Shown here: positions 25,277 through 34,020 of the stretch, in pieces | How the letters are laid out: every line of letters starts with the position of its first letter | Position numbering within the stretch: position 1 is the first letter of the stretch | NCBI RefSeq assembly: GCF_017745215.1 | Contig: NZ_JAGHZV010000001.1 | Coordinates: 186,001 to 250,000 of the forward strand | Length of the DNA stretch: 64,000 bases | Reading direction: 5' to 3' | DNA from: Sphingomonas sp. | GTDB lineage: Bacteria > Pseudomonadota > Alphaproteobacteria > Sphingomonadales > Sphingomonadaceae | Made by a program: the position numbers and the translations under genes | Notes under the pieces: model-generated | The model's database searches: none | Seen by the model: only the letters and a program-made list of their open reading frames with translations | Told to the model about the DNA's origin: nothing

Positions 25277-26946
25277 GTCGCATCCTGGTCATCGGCGGCT
25301 ATGGCGGCTTCGGCGCGCGGCTGGCGCGGCGGCTGCTGGCGAGCGGGCATGAGGTGCTCGTCGCGGGGCGGAGCATGGCGAAGGCGGCAGCCTTCTGCGA
25401 GGCGCACGCGGGCGCGACGCCGCTGGTCGCGGATCGCAACAGCGGGATCGGCCTCGTCATGGCGCGCGAGCGGCCGGACCTGGTGATCGATGCCGCGGGT
25501 CCCTTCCAGGGCAGCGGCACCACCGTGCCCGAGGCATGCATCGCGATGCGCATCCCCTACCTCGACCTCGCCGATGCGCGCGGCTTCGTCACCGGGATCG
25601 GCGCGCTCGACCGGATGGCGAAGGCTGCGGGGGTGCCGGCGATCTCGGGTGCGTCGAGCGTGCCGGCGCTGTCGGGCGCGGTGTCGCGGCGGCTGGCGGC
25701 GGGACTCGACGCGGTCGAGCGCGTCGAGATGGCGATCAGCGCGTCGAACCGCGCAAGTGCCGGGGAGTCGGTCGCCGCGGCGATCCTGAGCTATGTCGGC
25801 AGGCCGGTGCGGCTGTGGCGCGGCAAGCGCTGGGACGTGGCGCATGGCTGGCAGGCGATGCGGCGCGAGGCGTTCCAGCTCGGCGATGGCAGCGGGCTCG
25901 GCGGACGGCTGACCGGGATCGCCGACGTGCCTGACCTCGATATCGCGCCCGCGATGCTGCCGGGGCGGCCGTCGGTGGTGTTCCGCGCGGGCACCGAGCT
26001 GGGTCTGCAGATGCGCGCGCTTTGGCTGGCGAGCTGGCCGGTGCGCTGGGGGTGGATGGCGTCGCTCGAGCCGGCGCGGCGCTGGCTGATGCCGCTCTAC
26101 CGGACGATGCTGCGGCTGGGCGGCGACCGCTCGGCGATGCATGTGACGCTCGTCGGGCGCGCCGGCGGGCGCGATGTCGAGCGCCGCTGGACCCTGGTCG
26201 CGCGCAACGGCGACGGGCCCGAGATCCCGACGCTGGCGGCGCAGCTGCTCGCCGAGGCGATCCTCGCCGGCCGCGTGGCGCCGGGCGCGCGGCACGGCTG
26301 GGGCGAACTCGAGCTCGAAGCGTTCGAGCCGCTCTTCGCCGGCCTCGCGATCCGCCACGAGACCGTGGAGCGCGAATTGTCTCCGCCGCTCTACGCTCGC
26401 GTGCTAGGCGACGCCTTTGACGCGCTGCCGCCCGCAGTGCGCGCGGTGCACGATTTCGTCGCCGATGGGGGCGCGACGGGCGAGGGGAGCGTCGCGCGGG
26501 GCAGCAAGCTGCTCGCCCGGCTGCTCGCCGCGGCCATGAGGATGCCGCCCGCGGGCCATTACCCGCTCGAGGTGAGCTTCGAAGGCTGCGCCGAGGGCGA
26601 GCGCTGGACGCGCCGCTTCGGCCCGTACCGGTTCCTGAGCGTGCTGAGCGGCCGGGCGGGCCAGGTGATCGAGCGCTTCGGCCCGCTGCGCTTCCACTTC
26701 GACCTGCCCGCCGATCGCGAGGGGCTGCGCATGGTCTCGCGCGGCTGGAGCGCGTTCGGCATCCCGATGCCGCGCGGGCTCGGGCCCCGCATCGCCGCGC
26801 GCGAATGGCAGGAAGGCGAACGGTTCCGCTTCGACGTCGCGGTGGCGATGCCGCTGATCGGGCCGGTGGTCGCCTATGCCGGCTGGCTCGCGCCTTCGCC
26901 CGGCGGAGCGGCGGCTCAGCGCAGCCAGCGCGCCATGGCCGGATAG
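25273..26946 (+). CDS. Saccharopine-dehydrogenase-like NAD(P) protein fused to DUF4166
   Basis: A 557-aa two-part protein. The N-terminus has a Rossmann motif GGYGGFG (8-14) and the AAGPFQGSG strand-loop of saccharopine-dehydrogenase-like proteins. The last about 170 residues (from FDALPPAVRAVHDF) form a DUF4166 domain homologous to the gene at 24159. It probably reduces or oxidises a lipid- or sugar-like substrate bound by the DUF4166 part; that is inference. It is the last gene of the operon, and its 3' end overlaps the convergent HEAGH protein gene by 31 bases. Confidence 0.82.
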   Translation: MSRILVIGGYGGFGARLARRLLASGHEVLVAGRSMAKAAAFCEAHAGATPLVADRNSGIGLVMARERPDLVIDAAGPFQGSGTTVPEACIAMRIPYLDLADARGFVTGIGALDRMAKAAGVPAISGASSVPALSGAVSRRLAAGLDAVERVEMAISASNRASAGESVAAAILSYVGRPVRLWRGKRWDVAHGWQAMRREAFQLGDGSGLGGRLTGIADVPDLDIAPAMLPGRPSVVFRAGTELGLQMRALWLASWPVRWGWMASLEPARRWLMPLYRTMLRLGGDRSAMHVTLVGRAGGRDVERRWTLVARNGDGPEIPTLAAQLLAEAILAGRVAPGARHGWGELELEAFEPLFAGLAIRHETVERELSPPLYARVLGDAFDALPPAVRAVHDFVADGGATGEGSVARGSKLLARLLAAAMRMPPAGHYPLEVSFEGCAEGERWTRRFGPYRFLSVLSGRAGQVIERFGPLRFHFDLPADREGLRMVSRGWSAFGIPMPRGLGPRIAAREWQEGERFRFDVAVAMPLIGPVVAYAGWLAPSPGGAAAQRSQRAMAG

Positions 26947-27398
26947 GCCGGCAGCCCGAGCGCTTTCGCCTGGCCTCGCGCGGCCGTCATCCCCCAGAGC
27001 TGAAGCATCGGCACGCCCGGCGGGAGGGCGCCCGCCATCGCCTCGACCAGATAGCCGCCCCCGCCCTGATAGCCCTGGTCGTGGAGCACCAGCGCGGGTT
27101 CGATCCCCGCTGCCAGCGCCGCGGCATAGGACCAGGCGATCGCGGCCATCTCCTCGGCCGGGTCCGAGGGGATTTCGCCGAGCGTCGGGCGCAGCGCCGG
27201 ATCGGTCACGGCGATATGCCCCGCCTCGTGGAGCAGGTCGCCGGGGTAGGGGAGCGCGGGATCGAAGATCAGCCCGCCGCTTCGGATGGTCGCGCCGGGG
27301 AGCAGTGAAGACTCGTCCACTGGTTCGATCGAGACGGAAATGCCGATCGCGCCGAGGAAGGCGAGGATTCGTTCGATCTGGGGTGGAAGCGCCGCCAT
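26916..27398 (-). CDS. Uncharacterised protein with HEAGH zinc-protease-like motif
   Basis: A 160-aa protein with LLHEAGHIAV (His57, Glu58, His61), the zinc motif of gluzincin peptidases, and an EEMAAIAWSYA helix (Glu82/83) that could supply the third ligand. There is no signal peptide, so it would act in the cytoplasm. No family is recognised with confidence. It converges on the DUF4166 fusion gene and lies downstream of rpsI, beyond a terminator, so it is likely transcribed alone. Confidence 0.75.
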   Translation of the reverse strand: MAALPPQIERILAFLGAIGISVSIEPVDESSLLPGATIRSGGLIFDPALPYPGDLLHEAGHIAVTDPALRPTLGEIPSDPAEEMAAIAWSYAAALAAGIEPALVLHDQGYQGGGGYLVEAMAGALPPGVPMLQLWGMTAARGQAKALGLPAYPAMARWLR

Positions 27399-27423
27399 CG
27401 CCCCAGCCTAGCGAAGCGCGCCC

Positions 27424-27457
27424 AAAGGAAAAGGGCGGCCCGTCGCCGGACCGCCCC
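27424..27457 (-). terminator. Rho-independent terminator of rplM-rpsI
   Basis: On the minus strand, arms GGGCGGTCC and GGGCCGCCC with a 6-base loop are followed by TTTTCCTTT. It starts 22 bases after the rpsI stop codon. Confidence 0.85.
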
Positions 27458-27478
27458 TTCGCTTGCCTGTCGGCAGGA

Positions 27479-28018
27479 TCAGCGCTTCGAGAACTGGAAG
27501 CTGCGGCGGGCCTTCGCCTTGCCGTACTTCTTGCGCTCGACCGTGCGGCTGTCGCGGGTCAGGAAGCCGGCCTGCTTCACCGAGGTGCGCAGCTTGGGCT
27601 CGTACTTCGACAGCGCCTGGGCGATGCCGTGCTTGACCGCGCCGGCCTGGCCCGAAAGCCCCCCGCCCTTGACGGTGCACACCACGTCATATTGGCCCTC
27701 GCGCTCGGCGACGCCGAACGGCTGGTTGATGACGAGACGCAGCGTCGGACGCGCGAAATAGACTTCCTGGTCGCGGCCGTTGATCGTGATCTTGCCCGAG
27801 CCGGGCTTGAGCCACACGCGGGCGACGGCGTCCTTGCGGCGGCCGGTCGCATAGGCGCGGCCGAACTTGTCGAGCTCCTGCTGGCGCAGCGGCGCGGTCT
27901 CGACCACTTCGGCGCCCGAGAGATAGGCGTCGGCGCTGGTCGCGGCGGCGGCCGCAGGCGCGTCGCCGCCCTGGGTCAGCGAGCCGAGATCGGAAAGGGA
28001 CTGGCGATTGTCGGTCAT
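27479..28018 (-). CDS. rpsI: 30S ribosomal protein S9
   Basis: A 179-aa S9. The conserved part starts at [21 protein letters not shown] (about residue 53) and ends in the typical basic tail [17 protein letters not shown] that reaches the ribosomal P site. The extra N-terminal stretch of about 50 residues, acidic and Ala-rich, is characteristic of sphingomonads. It shares one base with the rplM stop, and both are ended by the terminator at 27424. Confidence 0.98.
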   Translation of the reverse strand: MTDNRQSLSDLGSLTQGGDAPAAAAATSADAYLSGAEVVETAPLRQQELDKFGRAYATGRRKDAVARVWLKPGSGKITINGRDQEVYFARPTLRLVINQPFGVAEREGQYDVVCTVKGGGLSGQAGAVKHGIAQALSKYEPKLRTSVKQAGFLTRDSRTVERKKYGKAKARRSFQFSKR

Positions 28019-28497
28019 TACGCGCCCACCTTGTTCTTGCGGTTCATCGCCGCGATATCGAGGACTTCGGGGTTCTGGGCTTCGTGCGGATGCTCCGAAC
28101 CGGCGTAGATGCGCAGGTTGCGCATCTGCTGGCGGCCGAGCGGGCCGCGCGGGATCATGCGCTCCACGGCCTTCTCGAGCACGCGCTCGGGAAAGCGGCC
28201 CTCGAGCACCTTGGCCGCGGTCACTTCCTTGATGCCGCCGGCATAGCCGGTGTGCTTGTAGTAGACCTTGTTCGCCAGCTTCTTGCCGGTGAAGCGGATC
28301 TTGTCCGCGTTGATGACGATGACATTGTCACCGCAATCGACGTGCGGGGTGAAGCTCGTCTTGTGCTTGCCGCGCAGCACGTTGGCGATGATCGTCGCCG
28401 CGCGACCGACCACCAGGCCGTCGGCATCGACGATGTGCCACTTCTTCTCCACGTCCGCCGGCTTGACCGACTTGGTGGTCTTCATCAGCGCCTTCAT
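28018..28497 (-). CDS. rplM: 50S ribosomal protein L13
   Basis: A 159-aa L13 with the conserved [20 protein letters not shown] start and [16 protein letters not shown]. It is longer than the 142-aa E. coli protein, with extra residues at both ends. The ATG at 28497 is used; another ATG four codons later is nearly as likely. A TTGACT (minus strand, 28582-28587) about 85 bases upstream could be the -35 of its promoter, but no convincing -10 is seen. Confidence 0.98.
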   Translation of the reverse strand: MKALMKTTKSVKPADVEKKWHIVDADGLVVGRAATIIANVLRGKHKTSFTPHVDCGDNVIVINADKIRFTGKKLANKVYYKHTGYAGGIKEVTAAKVLEGRFPERVLEKAVERMIPRGPLGRQQMRNLRIYAGSEHPHEAQNPEVLDIAAMNRKNKVGA

Positions 28498-28614
28498 GGA
28501 GCCGGACCTTTCGTTGAAATGCAGACGCGCCAGCCTCCCGGCCAGCGCGGACCGCGGGCGTTTGGCGAATCGTGCCCCGAAAGTCAAGCAAATGCGCGGC
28601 TTTGCTGACGGGTA

Positions 28615-29952
28615 TCAGGATACCAGTGGCGTTTCGGGCTGGTCCTCGGGATGCATTTCGGGGCTTTGGCCGCGGCGGCGCATCTGGCGGACGCCCAGCA
28701 GCGTCACCGCCGCGATATTGGCGAGCCAGAGCGCGTTGAGGACCAGGTTGAAGCCGAGGACGCCCTTGGTCGTCGAAAAATGGAAGAAGGGGACGATCGC
28801 CGCGACGAGGACCGCCTGCACGCAGATCATCGGCGTTTCCCACCGCACCCAGCCCATCGCCCGGTTCATGTTGCCGAGCCCATGCGCCACCACCTGCAGG
28901 CTCGCCGCGCCGAGGCAGAGCAGCAGGGGCTCCGCCAGTCCGGCATAGTGGTTGCCGAGGAGGATGAGGAACAGGCCCGGGACCATCCACGCGACGAACA
29001 GCAGGGCCGAGCAGAAGCCGCCGATCGCCGCCACCGTCACCAGCGCGGTCCGCAGCGCGTGCCGGTCGTCGGCGATGTTCACGATCCGCGGGATGATCAC
29101 ATTCGCCATGATCGCGCTCAAGGTGACGAAGATCGCGCCGAGTCGGCCGAGCGCGAAGGTCTGGGCGATCACGATGGCGCCCCCGCTCAGCGTCGCCAGC
29201 CAATAGACGAGGATGTCCTGCGTGGCGAAGAAGATCGTCGAGGGCGTGGTGGGTATGATGTAGCGGACCACTTGCCGCACGGCGTCCCGGGTCGCGTGCC
29301 CCCGCGAGCGGAACGCCGGGTCGAGCCGCGGCTGCACGATCGAGAGCGTGACCAGCGCGGCGATCCCGAGCGAGATCAGCGGGAACCAGGCGTGCTGCAG
29401 GGCCAGCGCGAAGGCGGCGAGGGCCAGGCTTGCTCGCGTGACTGCGCCCGAGAGATCGGCGAGATAGGCTCGCCGCAGGTCCCCGCTCAGCCGCAGCGCG
29501 GCGACGGACATCGCCATGAGGATCTGGGTCCAGGCCAGCGCGAGCGCGAGCGGCGCGATCGAGAGCGCGGCGGTCCAGTCGCCGCTCTCGCGATGGACCA
29601 GCCAGGCGAGGACGCCGCCGCCGATCGAGCCCGTGAAGGCGAACAGCACCAGCCGGACGCGCTTGATCGCGGCATAATGTTCGGCGAAGGGCGCGCCGCC
29701 GGTCACCTGGTGGCGCCAGAAATAGCTGGTCGAGGCCATCAGCCCGAGGTCGCTCGAGACCGACACGAAGCCGACCGTGGCGATGCACAGGCCGAAGATC
29801 GCATATTGATGCGGCGGCAGGAGGTGGACGAACGAGAAGGTCGTGATCGCACCCAGCCCCTGGACCGCGAGGTTCGCGATCGTCTGCTCCGCGATCTGCC
29901 GGGCGAGCCGCGAGCGCAGCATACGCGCGGCGTGCGATGGCCGGATCGGCAT
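28615..29952 (-). CDS. Polysaccharide flippase (Wzx/MATE-like)
   Basis: A 445-aa membrane protein with about 12-14 hydrophobic segments, beginning with QTIANLAVQGLGAITTFSFVHLLPPHQYAIFGL, the usual first part of polysaccharide-transport flippases. It should flip undecaprenyl-linked repeat units across the inner membrane. The ATG at 29952 follows GGATGG; a TTG one codon earlier is weaker. It is the last gene of a minus-strand group after the acyltransferase and carbamoyltransferase. Confidence 0.85.
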   Translation of the reverse strand: MPIRPSHAARMLRSRLARQIAEQTIANLAVQGLGAITTFSFVHLLPPHQYAIFGLCIATVGFVSVSSDLGLMASTSYFWRHQVTGGAPFAEHYAAIKRVRLVLFAFTGSIGGGVLAWLVHRESGDWTAALSIAPLALALAWTQILMAMSVAALRLSGDLRRAYLADLSGAVTRASLALAAFALALQHAWFPLISLGIAALVTLSIVQPRLDPAFRSRGHATRDAVRQVVRYIIPTTPSTIFFATQDILVYWLATLSGGAIVIAQTFALGRLGAIFVTLSAIMANVIIPRIVNIADDRHALRTALVTVAAIGGFCSALLFVAWMVPGLFLILLGNHYAGLAEPLLLCLGAASLQVVAHGLGNMNRAMGWVRWETPMICVQAVLVAAIVPFFHFSTTKGVLGFNLVLNALWLANIAAVTLLGVRQMRRRGQSPEMHPEDQPETPLVS

Positions 29953-29986
29953 CAATCCATCCCGGGCCGGCCTGCGCGCGGCATGG

Positions 29987-31732
29987 TCAGCCTCGCCGCT
30001 CGATCATCATGTCGCCGAGCACCAGCACGTCCATCCTGGTGCGCAGGAAGCATTCGAGGGCTTCCTCGGGGCGGCAGACCACCGGCTCATTCTCGTTGAA
30101 CGAGGTGTTGAGCACCATCGGCACGCCGGTCTCCGCCTCGAACGCCTCGATCAGGCGGAAATAGCGCGGGTTGGTGTCCGCATGGACGGTCTGGAGGCGG
30201 CCCGAGCCGTCGACATGGCAGACCGCGGGGATCTTCGCGCGCTGCTCCTCGCGGATCTGGAAGACCTGCATCATGAAGGGGACGTCGTCGACTTCCTCGA
30301 ACCAGTCGCCGGTCGCGCGGTCGAGGATCGACGGCGCGAAGGGGCGGAAGCTTTCGCGGCGCTTGATCTTGAGGTTGAGGATGTCCTTCATGTCGGCGCG
30401 GCGCGGATCGCCGAGGATCGAGCGGTTGCCGAGCGCGCGCGGCCCCCATTCCATCCGGCCCTGGTACCAGCCGATCACCAGCCCCTGCGCGACCGCGTGC
30501 GCGGTGCGGCGGCAGAGTTCGGCTTCGTCGCTCACCCGCTCGATCGTGCATCCCGCGGCGCGGATCTCGGCCTCGCGCGCGGCGAGGAGCGCATCGATCT
30601 CGGCGTCGCTCGCGCCCGGGCCCCAATAGGCATGGTCCATCACGAAGCTGCGCGGCTTGCCGAGCCCGTGCCAATGCGCGAACGCCGCGCCGATCGCGCC
30701 GCCCGCATCGCCGGCCGCCGACTGGACGTAGACGTGCTGGTAGGGCGTGCGCCGCCGCACCTTGCCGTTTGCCACCGAATTCGCCGCGCAGCCGCCGGCG
30801 AGGGTGAGCGCCTTGGCGCCGTGGCGCGGCTGGATCGTGTCGAGCAGGTTGAAGAAGGCTTCCTCGTACATCGCCTGGACCGATCGGGCGATGTCGTGGT
30901 GGTATTTGCTCAGCGGCTCGTCCTTGCCGCGGCGCGGGCCCAGCAGATCGAGCAGCTTGGGCGAGAAGGGATCGCTCATCACCGGATTGCCGTCGGTCCA
31001 CTGATAAGTGACGCCCTCCTTGTGATGCGTGAAATAGGAGAGGTCGAGCGCGAAGCTACCGTCCGGCTTGAGCTTGACGATCTCGCGCATCTTGTCGAGC
31101 TGGCTGGGCTCGCCGTAGGGCGCGAGGCCCATCACCTTGTACTCGTCGCCATAGTTGGGGAAGCCGAGGTAGCGCGTCATCGCTTCGTAGAAGATGCCGA
31201 GCGAATGCGGGAAATGGACGCGCCCTTCGATCGCGATGTCGCGGCCCTTGCCGAGCCCCCAGGCGGCGCTGCCGAAGTCGCCGAAGCCATCGACCGAGAC
31301 GACGCTCGCTTCCTCGAAGGGTGAGACGTGGAAGGCCGAGGAAAGGTGCGCGAGGTGGTGCTCGATGGGCACGACGTCGCCCTTGAACGGCTCGCCCGGG
31401 AAGGCCTCGGCGAGATAGTCGGCGATGCTCTTGCGCTCGCGGCGGTTCTTGAGCCGGTCGAGGATCAGCTTCGGGCTCGGCCGCGTCTGGATCACGAAGG
31501 CGAGGCGGCGCAGCATGTTGGCGCGCCCGTCCTGGTTGACCGCGATCGCATCGACGTCGGCGAGCGTCACGCCAGCCTCGTCGAGGCAGTAGCGGATCGA
31601 CTGCGAGGGGAAGCCCGCCCAATGCTTGACCCGACGGAAGCGCTCCTCCTCCGCGGCCGCGACCAGTTTGCCGTCGCGCACGAGGCAGGCCGAGGAATCG
31701 CCGTGGAAGGCGTTGAGGCCGAGGATGATCAA
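29987..31732 (-). CDS. Carbamoyltransferase (NodU/CmcH family)
   Basis: A 581-aa enzyme that moves a carbamoyl group from carbamoyl phosphate to a hydroxyl. The N-terminal Kae1-like domain shows GLNAFHGDSSACLV, the metal-binding HHLAH (125-129) and VDGFGD (147-152). The C-terminal domain has GPRALGNRSILGDPR and FRPFAPS. The family modifies Nod-factor sugars and antibiotics; here, among glycan genes, it probably carbamoylates a sugar. The TTG at 31732, with GGAG 8 bases upstream, gives the typical N-terminus; an ATG 24 codons further upstream would add an unusual lead that includes a GC-rich hairpin. Confidence 0.9.
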   Translation of the reverse strand: MIILGLNAFHGDSSACLVRDGKLVAAAEEERFRRVKHWAGFPSQSIRYCLDEAGVTLADVDAIAVNQDGRANMLRRLAFVIQTRPSPKLILDRLKNRRERKSIADYLAEAFPGEPFKGDVVPIEHHLAHLSSAFHVSPFEEASVVSVDGFGDFGSAAWGLGKGRDIAIEGRVHFPHSLGIFYEAMTRYLGFPNYGDEYKVMGLAPYGEPSQLDKMREIVKLKPDGSFALDLSYFTHHKEGVTYQWTDGNPVMSDPFSPKLLDLLGPRRGKDEPLSKYHHDIARSVQAMYEEAFFNLLDTIQPRHGAKALTLAGGCAANSVANGKVRRRTPYQHVYVQSAAGDAGGAIGAAFAHWHGLGKPRSFVMDHAYWGPGASDAEIDALLAAREAEIRAAGCTIERVSDEAELCRRTAHAVAQGLVIGWYQGRMEWGPRALGNRSILGDPRRADMKDILNLKIKRRESFRPFAPSILDRATGDWFEEVDDVPFMMQVFQIREEQRAKIPAVCHVDGSGRLQTVHADTNPRYFRLIEAFEAETGVPMVLNTSFNENEPVVCRPEEALECFLRTRMDVLVLGDMMIERRG

Positions 31733-31773
31733 GCAACCGACTCCATGGGTGACGCTGGGAGGATTTGGGATGC

Positions 31774-31799
31774 CCCGGGGGGAGGCCCCGGGCTTTATA
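31774..31799 (-). promoter_or_regulatory. GC-rich hairpin and possible -10 before the carbamoyltransferase
   Basis: CCCGGGG-GGAGG-CCCCGGG (31774-31792) forms a 7-bp stem. Next to it, TATAAA on the minus strand (31794-31799) could be a -10 element. No good -35 was found. The hairpin would lie in the mRNA leader. Confidence 0.3.
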
Positions 31800-31859
31800 C
31801 ACATAATGTTGCGTTGCGAAGGGGTTCGGGACGGAGGCGGCCCGTCGCCATCTCGGGTA

Positions 31860-32900
31860 TCAGCCGGGCTCGACTCCCAGCTTCCACGAAAAGTTCCGAC
31901 AGCCCGAGCGGATCCAGCTCGCGACCCGCTCGACGAAGTAGGAGAGCGGCAGCGAGATCGCCCAGACCAGGAGGATGCCGACGGGGAAGGGCAGCCGAGC
32001 GAGGAAGCTGCTCCAATGCACGACCACCAGCTCGTTGTGGATGAAATAGAGCTCGAGCGAGCAGCCGCCGATCAGCAGTACCGCCCAACGGAAGAGGAAG
32101 CTCCGGTTCATCAGCCGCTCGACCCCCAGGGAAGCGGCGAGGCGGAACAGCAGCCAGCATTGCACCCCGATCACCGCGAACAGCAGCGGGAAGAGGCCGC
32201 GCAGCGCGTCGCGGCTGAACCCCATCTTGAGCACGACATAGGCGGCGAGCAGCACCAGCGACAGGATCAGGTCGCGGCGGAAGGCATCGCGCGACGGCAG
32301 GTGAAAGGCGAACCACGCGCCGAGCAGCATCATCTGGAAATTGGCGACGCGCCAGAGGATCACGCCCATCGTTCCGCCCGCCTCCGGGATGTCCTTGCCG
32401 AACTGCCAGAGCTGCGACCAGAGGATCGCGAAGGGGATGCAGAGCGCGGCGATGCTCCACAGAAGCCAGCTGGGCTTGCGCGCCAGCAGGAGGAGGTAGA
32501 GCGGGATATAGTCGAGCATCAGCGGCGCGACGAAGGTGTTCTTGGTCGGATAGACGAAGTTATCGAAATAGTCCGAAACGGGATGCGGCGCCGGATACCA
32601 GTCGATCAGCGTCACCGGGATCATGACCAGCCACAGGCTGGGATAGATGCGGATGAAGCGCCGCCAATAATAGTCGGGGAAGGAACGCACCTTGTGGCGA
32701 AAGCTCATCCCGATGCCGAGCCCCGCCGCGAAGAAGAAGATCGCATAGCCGAGCAGCCCGTCGCCGCCGAAGGCGGGGTGGGGCCAATAATCCTTGAGGT
32801 GCGAATTGACCACGAAGATCATGCCCACGCACAGGATGAAGCGCGTGTTGACCGGCAGGCGCTCGGGTCGGTCGGGCTCGGGCGGCGTGCTGGCGGTCAT
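31860..32900 (-). CDS. Acyltransferase 3 family membrane protein
   Basis: A 346-aa integral membrane acyltransferase (OafA/ExoZ-like) with about ten helices. Segments such as YYWRRFIRIYPSLWLVMIPV and LELYFIHNELVVVH fit the family. It probably O-acetylates a sugar of the glycan using acyl-CoA. It is divergent from the PhyH gene (101-base gap) and 127 bases upstream of the carbamoyltransferase. Confidence 0.82.
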   Translation of the reverse strand: MTASTPPEPDRPERLPVNTRFILCVGMIFVVNSHLKDYWPHPAFGGDGLLGYAIFFFAAGLGIGMSFRHKVRSFPDYYWRRFIRIYPSLWLVMIPVTLIDWYPAPHPVSDYFDNFVYPTKNTFVAPLMLDYIPLYLLLLARKPSWLLWSIAALCIPFAILWSQLWQFGKDIPEAGGTMGVILWRVANFQMMLLGAWFAFHLPSRDAFRRDLILSLVLLAAYVVLKMGFSRDALRGLFPLLFAVIGVQCWLLFRLAASLGVERLMNRSFLFRWAVLLIGGCSLELYFIHNELVVVHWSSFLARLPFPVGILLVWAISLPLSYFVERVASWIRSGCRNFSWKLGVEPG

Positions 32901-33001
32901 GCGGCCCGTCTGCCCAAGCCGGCCCGGCTTGCCAAGTCGCGCATTCCATTTCCGCGCCGCATGTGTTTGAAGGGCCCGACGCTTGCGGGCACGAGGACTC
33001 G

Positions 33002-34003
33002 ATGATCGAATTGCAAACGCCGCGAGGGCTGCCGGTCGCCGTGCCGGAGACGCTCGGGGAGGACGTGTCGCCGCGCTTCGCGCCCGACCAGGCCGCGGCG
33101 ATCCGCGCCTATTACGACGAGAACGGCTATGTCATCGTCAAGGGCCTGATCGAGCCCGCGACGTGCGATGCCGTCCGCGCGCTGTGGGACAGCGAGGTCA
33201 AGCCGTACAAGGGCTTCATGTACCGCCAGGCCACCGCCAAGGCCGAGCGCCACGTCGTCAACGAGAACGGCTGGGTGATGAACCCGGTGCTCAACCTCCA
33301 AAGCGTCGACCCCAGGGGCCTCGGCCGCTTCCGCGACGCGGCGACGCAGCGGGTCCTGACCCACCCCGGCCTCGTCCGGGTGTTCAGCGCGCTGCTCGGC
33401 GACTCGCCCAAGCTCGTCCAGTCGATGTATTTCGAAGGCAATTCAGCCACCTGGGAGCATCAGGACAGCTATTATCTCGACTCGGTCAACGTCGGCACCA
33501 TGGCCGCCGCCTGGGTAGCGATGGAGGACATCCACGCCCGCGCCGGTCGCTTCTTCATCTGCCCGCGCTCGCACAAGCTCCAGGTCGCCGAGCACGGCTT
33601 CGCCAACAACATCGCCGACAATCACGAGGAATATATCCAGTCGGTGGTCCGCAAGATTCGCGAACTCGGCTATGAGATCCGCGCGCCCAAGCTCGACAAG
33701 GGCGACGTGCTGTTCTGGAATGCCTGGACGATCCACGGCTCGCTCGACAGCCAGGACGCCGAGCATTCGCGCTCGTCGATCACCGCGCACATGATCGCGG
33801 CGCGCGACAATTTCCTCCAGCTCCAGATGCGCGAGCACGTGCTGCCGACGACCGAGGTCAATGGCGTCCAGGTCTTCCGCCCGAAGGACCTGAGCAGCGG
33901 CGCGAACCGCTCGATCCTCTGGGTCGAGTCGACCTTCCCCAAGGCCTTCTACGCCGTGAAGCGCGCCGCGGTCCGCTCGGTCGCCAAGCGAAAGAAGGCG
34001 TGA
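33002..34003 (+). CDS. Phytanoyl-CoA dioxygenase (PhyH) family protein
   Basis: A 333-aa Fe(II)/2-oxoglutarate oxygenase-like protein. The iron ligands are His153 and Asp155 (WEHQDSYY) and His245 (TIHGSLDS), with an arginine shortly after (HSRSSIT) for 2-oxoglutarate. The start follows GAGGAC. It is the first gene of a plus-strand unit with two glycosyltransferases, so its substrate may be a sugar or lipid carrier of the glycan. Hydroxylation in a polysaccharide locus is unusual. Confidence 0.88.
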   Translation: MIELQTPRGLPVAVPETLGEDVSPRFAPDQAAAIRAYYDENGYVIVKGLIEPATCDAVRALWDSEVKPYKGFMYRQATAKAERHVVNENGWVMNPVLNLQSVDPRGLGRFRDAATQRVLTHPGLVRVFSALLGDSPKLVQSMYFEGNSATWEHQDSYYLDSVNVGTMAAAWVAMEDIHARAGRFFICPRSHKLQVAEHGFANNIADNHEEYIQSVVRKIRELGYEIRAPKLDKGDVLFWNAWTIHGSLDSQDAEHSRSSITAHMIAARDNFLQLQMREHVLPTTEVNGVQVFRPKDLSSGANRSILWVESTFPKAFYAVKRAAVRSVAKRKKA

Positions 34004-34020
34004 GCCGTCCGGGGGAGGCG

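Noticed and set aside
31774..31792. Rho-independent terminator of the acyltransferase gene
   Set aside because: The 7-bp GC hairpin has no T-run on the minus strand, so it was kept only as a leader hairpin.
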